Positions 35,078 to 43,884 of a stretch of DNA of 60,562 nucleotides are shown piece after piece (the stretch's first letter is position 1; each line of letters begins with the position of its first letter). Source of the DNA: Fibrobacter sp. (GTDB taxonomy: Bacteria > Fibrobacterota > Fibrobacteria > Fibrobacterales > Fibrobacteraceae); assembly GCA_017649565.1 (NCBI GenBank), contig JAGCGO010000040.1, positions 1 to 60,562 of the forward strand. Direction: 5' to 3'. The position numbers were made by a program, and so were the translations under genes. The notes under the pieces were generated by a model. That model ran no database searches. It saw nothing but the letters and a program-made list of their open reading frames with translations, and had not been told where the DNA came from.

Positions 35078-36073
35078 ATGGAGACCTCGACGACCATCCG
35101 TTTTTTCTCAAAACTGCTCGTTTTGGTTTCATTCTGCGTTTCTGCGGTCTTTGCCGAAGAGCAAAACAAGGATACCCCGCAGAACAAGGACACCTTGCAA
35201 GTCGAGCTGAACAACAGGCTTTCGATCGTTGACATCATCATCCCCCACAATTCCCTAAAAAATTCAGAGACACTGCACAACTGGCCGTTTTTTGCATTCG
35301 CGGCACCGTCCTGGACCACGAATTTCAAGATACAGCGGAGCAGCGGCAAGCTGGCGACCTTCAAGACCTCCGCCGCAGGCGATGTCAACTTTGCGGGGCT
35401 CGCGGTCAAGCTGGACGTCGCGGTGGAACTCATCCACCTGCTCGAACTGGGCATGCAGGCGAACAGCGCAACGGCACTCAACTACGGCAGGACCGCCACC
35501 ATGATGGGCGTCTACGATGTCGACAAGAGGAACTACCGGCAAGACATGTTCTTTACGGAATTCGCTTACGGCTATACGTACCTGTCTTCGCTTACATTGC
35601 CGATCCTGGTCCTGCTCCCTAAAAGCAAGTGGTCCAACATCATCCTGAAACTGTCCGGACAATACGCCTATTCCGCCTACACGGGGGCCGACGACGGCGA
35701 AGTATGGAAAGCGGGCAACGCCAACATGGTAAACGGGTTCCACTACAAGTGCGGGGCCACGCTAATCTACATGTTGCCATTTAAATGGGTGCCCATGGCC
35801 ATGGTGGCAGGCAATGTCACCGGATTCAAGCACGCCTACGATTTCGACCCCGCCTACAAGGATTACAATCCCGGATTCAAGACCGTGAACATCATACCGA
35901 TGGTCTCCTTCAAACTGACCAAGACCTGGAGCGGCATGTTCATGGCAACCATTTCCAGGGCCCGCCGCTACGAAGAGGAACACTACAAGACCAACGAGGA
36001 ACTGCTGCAGAAGCAAGTCGGCGCGGAATGGGACCTCCGTACCATCATGACCGCATTCACTCGGAGCTTCTGA
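35078..36073 (+). CDS. Envelope protein of unknown function, possible outer-membrane beta-barrel
   Basis: The 331-residue protein has a signal peptide ending SAVFA near residue 26. The mature part has many alternating hydrophobic/polar strands with aromatic residues at strand ends (TYLSSLTLPILVLLP, GFHYKCGATLIYMLPF, VNIIPMVSFKLTKTWSGMFMATI), which suggests a beta-barrel. The last residue is Phe (FTRSF), as in many outer-membrane proteins. I chose the ATG at 35078, which opens into the signal peptide; the open frame starts 32 codons earlier across the control region. I do not recognise a family. Confidence 0.65.
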   Translation: METSTTIRFFSKLLVLVSFCVSAVFAEEQNKDTPQNKDTLQVELNNRLSIVDIIIPHNSLKNSETLHNWPFFAFAAPSWTTNFKIQRSSGKLATFKTSAAGDVNFAGLAVKLDVAVELIHLLELGMQANSATALNYGRTATMMGVYDVDKRNYRQDMFFTEFAYGYTYLSSLTLPILVLLPKSKWSNIILKLSGQYAYSAYTGADDGEVWKAGNANMVNGFHYKCGATLIYMLPFKWVPMAMVAGNVTGFKHAYDFDPAYKDYNPGFKTVNIIPMVSFKLTKTWSGMFMATISRARRYEEEHYKTNEELLQKQVGAEWDLRTIMTAFTRSF

Positions 36074-36083
36074 ATTTAGGAGC

Positions 36084-36100
36084 GGTCACAAGTTGTGACC
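36084..36100. repeat. Perfect palindrome GGTCACAA-G-TTGTGACC upstream of hsdR
   Basis: Two 8-bp arms around one G, about 107 bp upstream of the hsdR start and 11 bp after the previous stop. It has no U-run, so it is not an ordinary terminator. It could be an operator for hsd expression or a dispersed repeat. Confidence 0.6.
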
Positions 36101-36206
36101 TTGGTCGGACCTTCCTTCACCAATATTGCCCCAATTGGCCTGTTTTGCGGAATATTCAGTTTTTCCGATATATTTTTTTGATATATATTTACAACATAGG
36201 TTGTAT

Positions 36207-38516
36207 ATGCCCGAAAACAAGAAAGAACTTTCCGAAGAAGACATCAAGAATCGCTACATAACGCCGGCGTTGAACGCTGTTGGCTGGGCGGCCGAAGATA
36301 TGCGTATGGAAAAGTATTTCACTGACGGGCGCGTGATTTTCCAAGGCGGCAAGCATGCCCGCAAGCAGGGCAAAAAGGCAGACTATCTGCTTTATTCTGC
36401 CCCCAACTACCCGATTGCCATTGTCGAGGCAAAGGACAACAACCACCCGATGGGTGGCGGCCTGCAACAGGCGATGGATTACGCCCAAATCCTCGATGTG
36501 CCGTTTGCTTATAGCAGCAATGGCGACGGATTTGTCGAGCACGACTTTTTGACGGGAATCGAAACGGAACTTTCGCTGGAACAGTTCCCGACGAAAGAAC
36601 AGCTTCATGCGCGCTTGCAAGCAAACAAGCAATTTACCCCGGAACAGGAGAAGGTTATCAACGAGCCCTACTATTGGGACGTGGATACGCATGCTCCGCG
36701 CTATTACCAACGTATAGCAATCAACCGCACGGTTGAAGCCGTTGCGAAAGGCCAACAGCGAATCCTGCTTGTGATGGCAACAGGAACGGGCAAGACATTT
36801 ACGGCGTTCCAGATTATGGAGCGTTTGCACAAGTCCGGTTGCAAAAAGAAGATTCTCTATCTTGCGGACCGCAATATCCTTATCGACCAGACCATGGTTC
36901 AGGATTTCAAGCCCTTCACCAAGATAATGACGAAGATAAAGGGCAAGGAACTGGACTCCAGTTACGAAATCTACATGGCCTTGTACCAGCAACTCGTTTC
37001 GTACGATGAAGGTGTTCCCGATCCGTTTACGGCATTCCAGCCCGAATTCTTTGACCTGATTATGGTGGACGAATGCCACCGCGGAAGCGCCAAGGAAGAT
37101 TCCGAATGGAGAAAGATTCTGGAATACTTCAGCGGGGCAACCCAGATAGGAATGACCGCAACACCCAAGGTGAAGTTCGGCGCGAATAATCTGGAATACT
37201 TCGGTGAGCCGATTTTCACTTATTCCCTGAAGCAGGGTATTGAAGACGGTTTCCTGGCTCCGTACCGCGTAACCAATAGTTTCTTGAATGTGGATTTGAA
37301 CGGCTGGACTCCAGATGGTCCGCAAGAAATGGACCTTTTTGGCAACGTTATTCCGGAACAGCTTTACCAGCGTCCGGACTTTGGTCGTGAACTGGTCATC
37401 AAGACGCGCCGCGAAGTCGTTGCCAGACGCATTACCCAGATGCTTTACAAAATTGGCCGCATGACCAAGACCATCGTATTCTGCCCCGATGTAGAAGAAG
37501 CAGAAGCGATGCGCCAACTGCTTGCGACATTGAACGCCGACATGATGAAGGAAGACCCCCGCTACGTCATGCGCATTACGGGCGACGATGCCGTCGGCAA
37601 AAAGCAACTTGGAAACTTTATTGAACCCGATGAGGCGTACCCGGTTGTCGTGACCACGTCTGAAATGTTGAGTACGGGAGTTGACTGCAAGACTTGCGGG
37701 CTTATCGTCATCGACAAGGAAATCGGTTCGATGACGGAGTTCAAGCAGATTGTCGGCCGTGGAACCCGACTCAAGACCGACAAGGGTAAGTGGCATTTTG
37801 AAATCCTTGACTTCCGCAATGCGACCAAGCTTTTCAAGGATCCCGAATTCGATGGCGAGCCGGAAATGCCCGAGGAACCCCAAGGTGGTGGCGGCAGAGT
37901 CCATGAGCCTCCCCCGCCGTCATACAACGCAGGCCCCAAGAAGTATTACATCAACCATGTCGAAGTGAAAATCGATGCCGAGACGGTCTCGTACTTGGGT
38001 GCCGACGGCAAGACGCAGGTGATTGAAAGTTTTACCGACTTTACGCGCAAGAACATTCGTGGCAAGTTTGCCACATTGGATGACTTTATCAAGCGCTGGA
38101 CTGCCGAAGAGCGCAAGGCTGCCATTGTCGACGAACTCAAGGAGTACGACGTCCTGATTGACGCCATTCGCGAGGCGAACCCCAACTTGGCCAAGGTCGA
38201 TGTTTTCGATATCATTTGCCATGTGGCCTTCGACCAGAAGCCGCTGACCCGTAGCGAACGTGCGAATAACGTCAAAAAACGCAATTATTTGGCAAAATAC
38301 GAGGGCCAGGCTCGCGAGGTCCTGGAAGCCCTTTTGGTCAAGTATGCGGATGATGGCATTTTGCAGATGGAGCAGAACGAAGTCCTGAAACTGGACCCGT
38401 TCAGCCATATTGGCACCGTTCCCAAGATTATGAAGCTTTTCGGCGGCCGCGAAGGCTACGAAGCCGCCGTTATAGACCTGAAAAAGCAGCTCTACTTGAC
38501 CGACAACGTTGCATAA
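36207..38516 (+). CDS. hsdR: Type I restriction enzyme, R (translocase/nuclease) subunit
   Basis: The 769-residue protein is the motor and nuclease of a type I restriction system. The nuclease motif is ADYLLY...IAIVEAKDNN (Asp...Glu-x-Lys) near residue 70. SF2 helicase motifs follow: Walker A MATGTGKTFTA near 190, DECH in MVDECHRGS near 290, GMTATP near 315, and motif VI QIVGRGTRLKTDKG near 515. The C terminus (from about 630) is an EcoEI/EcoAI-type R-protein end domain. The ATG at 36207 (MPENKKELSEEDIK) has AGG upstream; the 27 earlier codons are AT-rich leader. Fic, hsdM, a nuclease gene and hsdS follow on the same strand. Confidence 0.94.
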   Translation: MPENKKELSEEDIKNRYITPALNAVGWAAEDMRMEKYFTDGRVIFQGGKHARKQGKKADYLLYSAPNYPIAIVEAKDNNHPMGGGLQQAMDYAQILDVPFAYSSNGDGFVEHDFLTGIETELSLEQFPTKEQLHARLQANKQFTPEQEKVINEPYYWDVDTHAPRYYQRIAINRTVEAVAKGQQRILLVMATGTGKTFTAFQIMERLHKSGCKKKILYLADRNILIDQTMVQDFKPFTKIMTKIKGKELDSSYEIYMALYQQLVSYDEGVPDPFTAFQPEFFDLIMVDECHRGSAKEDSEWRKILEYFSGATQIGMTATPKVKFGANNLEYFGEPIFTYSLKQGIEDGFLAPYRVTNSFLNVDLNGWTPDGPQEMDLFGNVIPEQLYQRPDFGRELVIKTRREVVARRITQMLYKIGRMTKTIVFCPDVEEAEAMRQLLATLNADMMKEDPRYVMRITGDDAVGKKQLGNFIEPDEAYPVVVTTSEMLSTGVDCKTCGLIVIDKEIGSMTEFKQIVGRGTRLKTDKGKWHFEILDFRNATKLFKDPEFDGEPEMPEEPQGGGGRVHEPPPPSYNAGPKKYYINHVEVKIDAETVSYLGADGKTQVIESFTDFTRKNIRGKFATLDDFIKRWTAEERKAAIVDELKEYDVLIDAIREANPNLAKVDVFDIICHVAFDQKPLTRSERANNVKKRNYLAKYEGQAREVLEALLVKYADDGILQMEQNEVLKLDPFSHIGTVPKIMKLFGGREGYEAAVIDLKKQLYLTDNVA

Positions 38517-38529
38517 TATATATTTAGGA

Positions 38530-38613
38530 TGTCGGTGTAAATGTCAGGGTATTTGTCAGTGTAAATGACTATGTATCTGTCGGGGTATTTGTCATATTAT
38601 TTGTCGGAGTAAA
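38530..38613. repeat. Seven tandem 12-bp imperfect repeats between hsdR and fic
   Basis: Seven units of 12 bp, consensus TGTCGGNGTAAA or TGTCNGNGTATT, fill 38530-38613, from just after the hsdR stop to two bases before the fic ATG. In the frame of fic the block stays open (mostly Val, Gly, Asn, Phe) but has no start codon, so it is either a leader or the remains of a repeat-coding N-terminus. Confidence 0.85.
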
Positions 38614-38614
38614 T

Positions 38615-39592
38615 ATGTACGAGCCGCCATACAAATTGAACTCGGAAATTTTGAAAATTGCGACGGAAATATCGTCGCTGATAGAACGATTTGTCATTCG
38701 CTTGGAACAGGCCGACGCTCTTAAACTGCGTAAGGCGAATAAAATCAAGAGCATTCATAGTTCTCTTGCCATTGAAGGAAATTCTTTGAGCGAAGATGTG
38801 GTGAGCGATATTATTAACGGCAAGAGGGTTCTTGCTCCTGCGCAAGAAATTCTTGAAGTTAAGAATGCTTTGGCAACATACGAATTATACCCCAAATTGA
38901 ACGTATTTTCTGTTAAAGACCTGTTGAAGGCTCATGGAGTAATGATGCGCGGAATTGCCTTAGATGCAGGAAATTTCCGCAACTGCAATGAAGGTGTCTT
39001 TAAAGGGAAAAAGTGTGTCCATTTTGCTCCGCCACCAAATCGTGTGCCGATACTTATGTCAGATTTATTTGAATGGCTAAAAAAGAGCAACGAACATTTG
39101 TTGATCCGTTCTTGCGTGTTCCATTACGAATTTGAATTTATACACCCGTTTAGCGACGGCAACGGCCGTATGGGTAGACTTTGGCAATCCCTTATTCTTG
39201 GAAAATGGAACCCGGCCTTTGAACATTTGCCGATAGAGAACTTGGTGTATGCGAACCAGCAAAAGTATTATGACGCCATCGCAAAGTCCTCTGCTTCAGG
39301 CGAATGCAGCCCATTTATCGTATTCATGCTTCAGAATATTCTTGATTCATTGAAAAAATTTAAGGATGCTCCTATTGAAGGCGACGTTTCAACAGTAATC
39401 GAAACGAAGCTTTCAGCACGTCAGCAAAAGATTGTTGATATGATCCGAAAAGACGATATCACGATTGCAAGTGTCGCGAAAAAATTGAAAGTTTCTGAAC
39501 GAACTATCGAACGTGAAATGTCGAAACTGCAGCAACTAATGGTTATTTACCGCGAGGGTTCAGACAAAACCGGCCGTTGGCTCGTCAAATAA
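38615..39592 (+). CDS. Fic-family protein (AMPylase type) with N-terminal inhibitory motif and C-terminal winged helix
   Basis: The 325-residue protein contains the full Fic motif HPFSDGNGRMGR (His177 to Arg188), expected to transfer AMP from ATP to a hydroxyl on a target protein. The N-terminal motif SLAIEGN (Ser50-xxx-Glu54-Gly55) fits the S/T-xxx-E-G/N inhibitory helix of class II Fic proteins. The C-terminal 80 residues look like a winged helix (ITIASVAKKLKVSERTIEREM), so it may bind DNA. It lies between hsdR and hsdM on the same strand. Fic genes inside type I loci are common, but their role there is not settled; regulation or back-up toxicity are possible. Confidence 0.9.
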   Translation: MYEPPYKLNSEILKIATEISSLIERFVIRLEQADALKLRKANKIKSIHSSLAIEGNSLSEDVVSDIINGKRVLAPAQEILEVKNALATYELYPKLNVFSVKDLLKAHGVMMRGIALDAGNFRNCNEGVFKGKKCVHFAPPPNRVPILMSDLFEWLKKSNEHLLIRSCVFHYEFEFIHPFSDGNGRMGRLWQSLILGKWNPAFEHLPIENLVYANQQKYYDAIAKSSASGECSPFIVFMLQNILDSLKKFKDAPIEGDVSTVIETKLSARQQKIVDMIRKDDITIASVAKKLKVSERTIEREMSKLQQLMVIYREGSDKTGRWLVK

Positions 39593-39610
39593 AGTTTTAG
39601 TAGGTAATAT

Positions 39611-41125
39611 ATGTCCGTAAACAACTTGGTCAAAAGATTGCAGAACGAAATGCGCGGTGATGCCGGTATCAACGGCGACGCCCAGCGTATCGAACAGATG
39701 GTGTGGATGTTTTTCTTGAAGGTCTATGATGCTCAAGAGGAAGAATGGGATTGCATGGAAAAAGGATTCAAATCCATCATCCCTGAAAAACTGCGCTGGC
39801 GCAACTGGGCTGTTGATAAAAAAGATGGCAAGGCTCTCACAGGTGAAGCTCTGCTCGCGTTCGTGAACAACGAACTCTTCCCGACTTTGAAGAAACTGCC
39901 CGTCAATGAAAATACGCCCCGTGGCAAGGCCATCGTGAAGATGGTGTTCGAGGATTTGAACCAGTACATGAAAGACGGCATCATCCTCCGCAAGCTCATC
40001 AACATCATTGACGAGGTGGATTTTACCGATAGGGACGATCGCCACACCTTTGGCGACATTTACGAAGGGATTCTGAAGGACTTGCAGAGCGCCGGTAATG
40101 CGGGTGAATTCTACACACCGCGTGCGTTGACCGACTTTATCGTACAACAGCTCCACCCGAAACTCGGTGAAACCTTTGGCGACTTCACCAGTGGTACGGG
40201 CGGCTTTTTGACCAGTTGCCTGAATTACCTGAAGCCCTCGGTAAAGACGACGAGCGACGAGAAAAAGTTCCAGTCCACAATTGTCGGGCAGGAATGGAAG
40301 CCTTTGCCGTATCTGCTTTCGATTACCAACATGCTCGTGCACGACATCGAAGAACCGAACATCGCCCATACGGATTCGCTGGGCCGCAAGGTGACGGAAT
40401 TCAAGGACAGCGACAAGGTGGATTGCATCGGCATGAACCCGCCCTACGGCGGCAGCACCGGCGCGAACGCCAAGCTGAACTTCCCCTCGTCTATGCAGAG
40501 CAGCGAAACGGCGGACCTCTTTATTGTGCTTATCATGTATCGCCTGAAAAAGATGGGCCGTGCAGGCGTGATTATCCCCGACGGATTCTTGTTCGGCACC
40601 GATGGTGCGAAACTCGCCATCAAACAGAAACTCTTGCGCGAATTCAACCTGCACACCGTCATCCGCTTGCCGGGCAGCATCTTTAGCCCCTACACAAGCA
40701 TCGCGACGAACATCCTTTTCTTCGACAACGAAAAGGCGAAAGGCGCTCCCGCCGGATTCAGCACCAAGGAAACATGGTTCTACCGCCTGGATATGCCCGA
40801 AGGCTACAAGCATTTCAGCAAGACGAAACCCATGAAGCTGGAGCACTGCAAGCCCATTGCCAATTGGTGGAACAACCGCGAAGAAATCTTTGAGACCAAC
40901 GACGACGGCGAAGTCGTCAGCGAAAAGTCCCGCAAGTTCACGCCCGAAGAACTCGTTGAAATGGACTGCAACTTTGACCAGTGCAAGTTCCCCAAGGAAG
41001 AAGAGGAAATCTTGCCTCCTGCGGAACTCCTGGAAGATTACCACAAGAAACGCACCGCGCTCGACAAGAAAATAGACAAAAAGTTGGAACAAATCCAAAA
41101 ACTCCTCGGGATTGAAATTAAGTAG
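39611..41125 (+). CDS. hsdM: Type I restriction-modification DNA adenine methyltransferase (M subunit)
   Basis: The 504-residue protein is the N6-adenine methylase of the type I system. HsdM_N spans about 5-130. SAM-binding motif I reads FTSGTGGFLTS near 200 and catalytic motif IV is NPPYGG near 278. A C-terminal coiled coil (KKRTALDKKIDKKLEQIQKLL) should bind HsdS. The start at 39611 is 19 bp after the fic stop, and a nuclease gene follows 8 bp after its stop, so these genes form one operon. Confidence 0.95.
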   Translation: MSVNNLVKRLQNEMRGDAGINGDAQRIEQMVWMFFLKVYDAQEEEWDCMEKGFKSIIPEKLRWRNWAVDKKDGKALTGEALLAFVNNELFPTLKKLPVNENTPRGKAIVKMVFEDLNQYMKDGIILRKLINIIDEVDFTDRDDRHTFGDIYEGILKDLQSAGNAGEFYTPRALTDFIVQQLHPKLGETFGDFTSGTGGFLTSCLNYLKPSVKTTSDEKKFQSTIVGQEWKPLPYLLSITNMLVHDIEEPNIAHTDSLGRKVTEFKDSDKVDCIGMNPPYGGSTGANAKLNFPSSMQSSETADLFIVLIMYRLKKMGRAGVIIPDGFLFGTDGAKLAIKQKLLREFNLHTVIRLPGSIFSPYTSIATNILFFDNEKAKGAPAGFSTKETWFYRLDMPEGYKHFSKTKPMKLEHCKPIANWWNNREEIFETNDDGEVVSEKSRKFTPEELVEMDCNFDQCKFPKEEEEILPPAELLEDYHKKRTALDKKIDKKLEQIQKLLGIEIK

Positions 41126-41133
41126 GTGTGACT

Positions 41134-42336
41134 ATGGCAAAAAAGACAGATGTTGTAAAAAAGGCAAATCGGCAGCCGGTGACTGCCGAAATGGGCCTGT
41201 TTGATAAAGTCGCGAAGCTTATTGAAGAAGCTCGTTCTCACGTATCAAAAGCTATCAACGTTGCTGAGGTCTATACCAAATATCGTATTGGTCAATACAT
41301 TGTCGAAGACGAGCAAAAGGGCAAATACCGTGCTCAATACGGGAAGCAAGTCTTGCTGGATTTATCCAACCGTCTAACAGAGCGTTATGGGGATGGATGG
41401 AGTTACCCCAACCTTAGAAAAATCAGACAATTCTATCTTACATATTCAAATTTGATAATCAGTGATTATCAAATTCAAAATGATAATCAGCGATTATCAA
41501 ATCAAGACAGCGAGAATATTCGGATTCAGGAACCTCATTTTGTCCTGTCATGGACGCATTACTTGGTTTTGATGCAGGTGAAAAATCCCGATGCTCGCAG
41601 TTTCTATGAAATAGAATGTTCCCAGCAACAGTGGAGCGTAAGGCAGCTCAGCCGGCAGGTGGGAAGCAGTCTTTACGAACGTCTTGCATTAAGCCGCAAC
41701 AAAAAGGCGGTAATGCGACTCGCCAAGGAAGGACAAACGATTGAAAAGCCTTCCGACATCATTAAAAATCCCGTTACGCTTGAATTTCTCGGTCTGAAAC
41801 CCGACTCAACTTATTCGGAAACAAAACTCGAAAGTGCCATTATAAGCAAGATGCAACAGTTTCTCTTGGAACTTGGAAAGGGATTCTTGTTTGAGGCAAG
41901 GCAAAAACGTTTTACGTTTGACGAAGATAACTATTACGTTGACTTGGTCTTTTATAACAGATTGCTGCAATGCTATGTTCTGATTGACTTGAAAACTGAT
42001 AAGTTGACCCATCAGGATTTGGGTCAAATGCAAATGTACGTAAACTACTATGACCGCAATGTGAAAAAGGATTTTGAAAAGCCGACCATAGGAATTTTGC
42101 TTTGCGAACGTAAGAACGACGCTCTCGTGAAATTGACGCTCCCCAAGGAAGCGAATATCTATGCATCGGAATATGAACTTTACTTGCCCGATAAGAACAT
42201 ACTTCAAGCAAAAGTGAAGGAATGGATTAATGAGTTTGATGACGAAGAGAAAAAACAGAATTCGTCTGCACCGCAGACGAATTCAAAATCAAAAAAGTCC
42301 GTTGTAAAAGCCAAAACGATGCGGAGCAAGAAATGA
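41134..42336 (+). CDS. YhcG-like PD-(D/E)XK nuclease-domain protein (DUF1016 family)
   Basis: The 400-residue protein has a DUF1016 N-terminal helical domain (about 20-190, containing ERYGDGWSYPNLRKIRQF and QLSRQVGSSLYERLALS). The C-terminal PD-(D/E)XK nuclease domain has LESAIISKMQQFLLELG, then YYVDLVFYN, then VLIDLKTDKL (the Asp...Asp-x-Lys core). A basic low-complexity tail ends it. The family often accompanies restriction and retron-type loci; its substrate is not established. The ATG at 41134 has AGGTG 5 nt upstream; a GTG two codons earlier is less likely. Two near-perfect palindromes lie in the segment between the domains. It overlaps hsdS by 4 bp (ATGA), so the two are translationally coupled. 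Confidence 0.85.
   Translation: MAKKTDVVKKANRQPVTAEMGLFDKVAKLIEEARSHVSKAINVAEVYTKYRIGQYIVEDEQKGKYRAQYGKQVLLDLSNRLTERYGDGWSYPNLRKIRQFYLTYSNLIISDYQIQNDNQRLSNQDSENIRIQEPHFVLSWTHYLVLMQVKNPDARSFYEIECSQQQWSVRQLSRQVGSSLYERLALSRNKKAVMRLAKEGQTIEKPSDIIKNPVTLEFLGLKPDSTYSETKLESAIISKMQQFLLELGKGFLFEARQKRFTFDEDNYYVDLVFYNRLLQCYVLIDLKTDKLTHQDLGQMQMYVNYYDRNVKKDFEKPTIGILLCERKNDALVKLTLPKEANIYASEYELYLPDKNILQAKVKEWINEFDDEEKKQNSSAPQTNSKSKKSVVKAKTMRSKK
41453..41499. repeat. Two palindromes inside the YhcG-like gene
   Basis: TGATAATCAGTGATTATCA (41453-41471) is a perfect 9-bp-arm palindrome around one base. TGATAATCAGCGATTATCA (41481-41499) is the same site with one central change. They start 28 bp apart and encode the low-complexity stretch SDYQIQNDNQRLSN. 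Confidence 0.85.
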
Positions 42337-43862
42337 ACGGCGCACAACTGAAGAACAGCATTCTGCAATGGGCGATACAAGGGAAACTCGTTCCCCAGAA
42401 TCCAAAGAACGAACCCGCCCAGAAATTGCTGGAACGCATCGCCGCATCCCGAAATGAAAGTTCCCTGAGCCTGCCGAAGGGAACTTCGTCAACGTCATTG
42501 CGAGGAGCGAAAGCGACGAAGCAATCTAAGAAATCCGCCCCCATCTCCCGCATCTACCGCGAGAACGGCGTTTGGTATGAACAAGTAGGAAATGCAGAGC
42601 CTAAGGATATTTCTGATGATATTCCGTTTGAAATACCTGAAAACTGGGCGTGGTGCAGATTAGGATCTCTTATAAAAATATCCTCTGGCGACGGCTTAGT
42701 TGCGAAAGATATGAAAAAGGGCGAAATTCCTGTTTTTGGCGGAAACGGCATAACAGGTTATCATACTGAAGCAAATGTATTTGAAGAAACCGTTGTTATC
42801 GGTCGAGTTGGTTTTTATTGTGGTAGTGTTCATGTCACTCCACCCAAAGCATGGATAACGGATAACGCATTTATCACGGAGTATCCTCAAAATTATATAG
42901 ATAGGGGATTTTTAGTACACTGCTTGAAATTTTTGGATTTGGGGAAAAGCCATAACGCAACTGCACAACCCGTTGTTTCTGGAAAAAAGATATATCCATT
43001 GTTGTTCCCCCTCCCGCCATTGGCAGAACAAAAACGAATCGTCGCCAAACTCGAAAAAGTTTTGCCCCTAGCCGACGAATACGGTGCAGCGCAAGAAGAA
43101 CTCGACAAACTAAACAAGGAACTCCCCGAAGCCCTCAAAAAGAGCATCCTCCAGCAAGCAATTCAAGGCAAACTCGTCCCACAGAACCCCAAAGACGAAC
43201 CCGCCCAAAAGTTGTTGGAACGTATCGCATCCAGCCGTCATTCTGAGCGTAGCGAAGAATCCAGTAAACGTTCTAAAAAGACATCGAAGAACCCAACATC
43301 CCGCATTTACCGCGAAAACGGCACCTGGTTCGAACAAATCGGCGCCGCCGACCCCAAAGATATTTCAGAAGACATTCCTTTTGAAATACCTGAAAACTGG
43401 GCGTGGTGTAGAGTGGGAAATGTTATTTCTCTATTATCCGGTCGAGATCTTGAGCCGTCCCAATACAACGCGTCGCAAATAGGCATTCCTTATATGACAG
43501 GCGCAAGCAATTTTTCAAATGAATCACTAATTGTAAATCGGTGGACAAATTCACCTATTACAGTCTCGCATAAAGGAGATTTGCTGATTACATGCAAGGG
43601 GACCATAGGAACTATGGCTTTCAATAATGTTGGAGACGTGCATATAGCTCGCCAAATAATGGCTATCAATTCTTCGTTTATGAATTTGAATTATGTCAAA
43701 TACTATTTGACCAGTTATGTTAATGAACTACAGAAAGTAGCACGCAGTATGATTCCTGGAATTTCACGAGACGATTTGTTAAGCAGCCTTATTCCCCTCC
43801 CGCCCCTAGCCGAACAAAAACGAATCGTCACCAAACTCGAACAACTGTTTAAGGTGTTGTAA
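42333..43862 (+). CDS. hsdS: Type I restriction-modification specificity subunit with duplicated halves
   Basis: The 509-residue protein sets the DNA target of the type I enzyme. It has two target recognition domains (about 90-230 and 350-485), each preceded by a nearly identical leader: LKNSILQWAIQGKLVPQNPK and LKKSILQQAIQGKLVPQNPK, then RIYRENG and DIPFEIPENWAWCR. Each half ends in PLPPLAEQKRIV. The linker in each half carries a different dispersed repeat: SLSLPKGTSSTSLRGAKATK in the first and HSERSEESS in the second. The protein stops soon after the second PLPPLAEQKRIV (KLEQLFKVL), so the second conserved coiled-coil end is short compared with the first; it may be truncated. DNA identity between halves could allow recombination. 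Confidence 0.9.
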   Translation: MNGAQLKNSILQWAIQGKLVPQNPKNEPAQKLLERIAASRNESSLSLPKGTSSTSLRGAKATKQSKKSAPISRIYRENGVWYEQVGNAEPKDISDDIPFEIPENWAWCRLGSLIKISSGDGLVAKDMKKGEIPVFGGNGITGYHTEANVFEETVVIGRVGFYCGSVHVTPPKAWITDNAFITEYPQNYIDRGFLVHCLKFLDLGKSHNATAQPVVSGKKIYPLLFPLPPLAEQKRIVAKLEKVLPLADEYGAAQEELDKLNKELPEALKKSILQQAIQGKLVPQNPKDEPAQKLLERIASSRHSERSEESSKRSKKTSKNPTSRIYRENGTWFEQIGAADPKDISEDIPFEIPENWAWCRVGNVISLLSGRDLEPSQYNASQIGIPYMTGASNFSNESLIVNRWTNSPITVSHKGDLLITCKGTIGTMAFNNVGDVHIARQIMAINSSFMNLNYVKYYLTSYVNELQKVARSMIPGISRDDLLSSLIPLPPLAEQKRIVTKLEQLFKVL

Positions 43863-43884
43863 GTAGAAAAAAGGAGATTCAAAA

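Noticed and set aside
36189..37904. 571-codon minus-strand frame over hsdR
   Set aside because: hsdR motifs (Walker A, DECH, nuclease) are intact on the plus strand; the reverse frame has no recognisable domain.
38530..38613. CRISPR-like repeat
   Set aside because: The 12-bp units are directly adjacent with no spacers.
39560..41098. 512-codon minus-strand frame over hsdM
   Set aside because: The frame is antisense to a clear methyltransferase with motifs I and IV and shows only reversed-codon composition.
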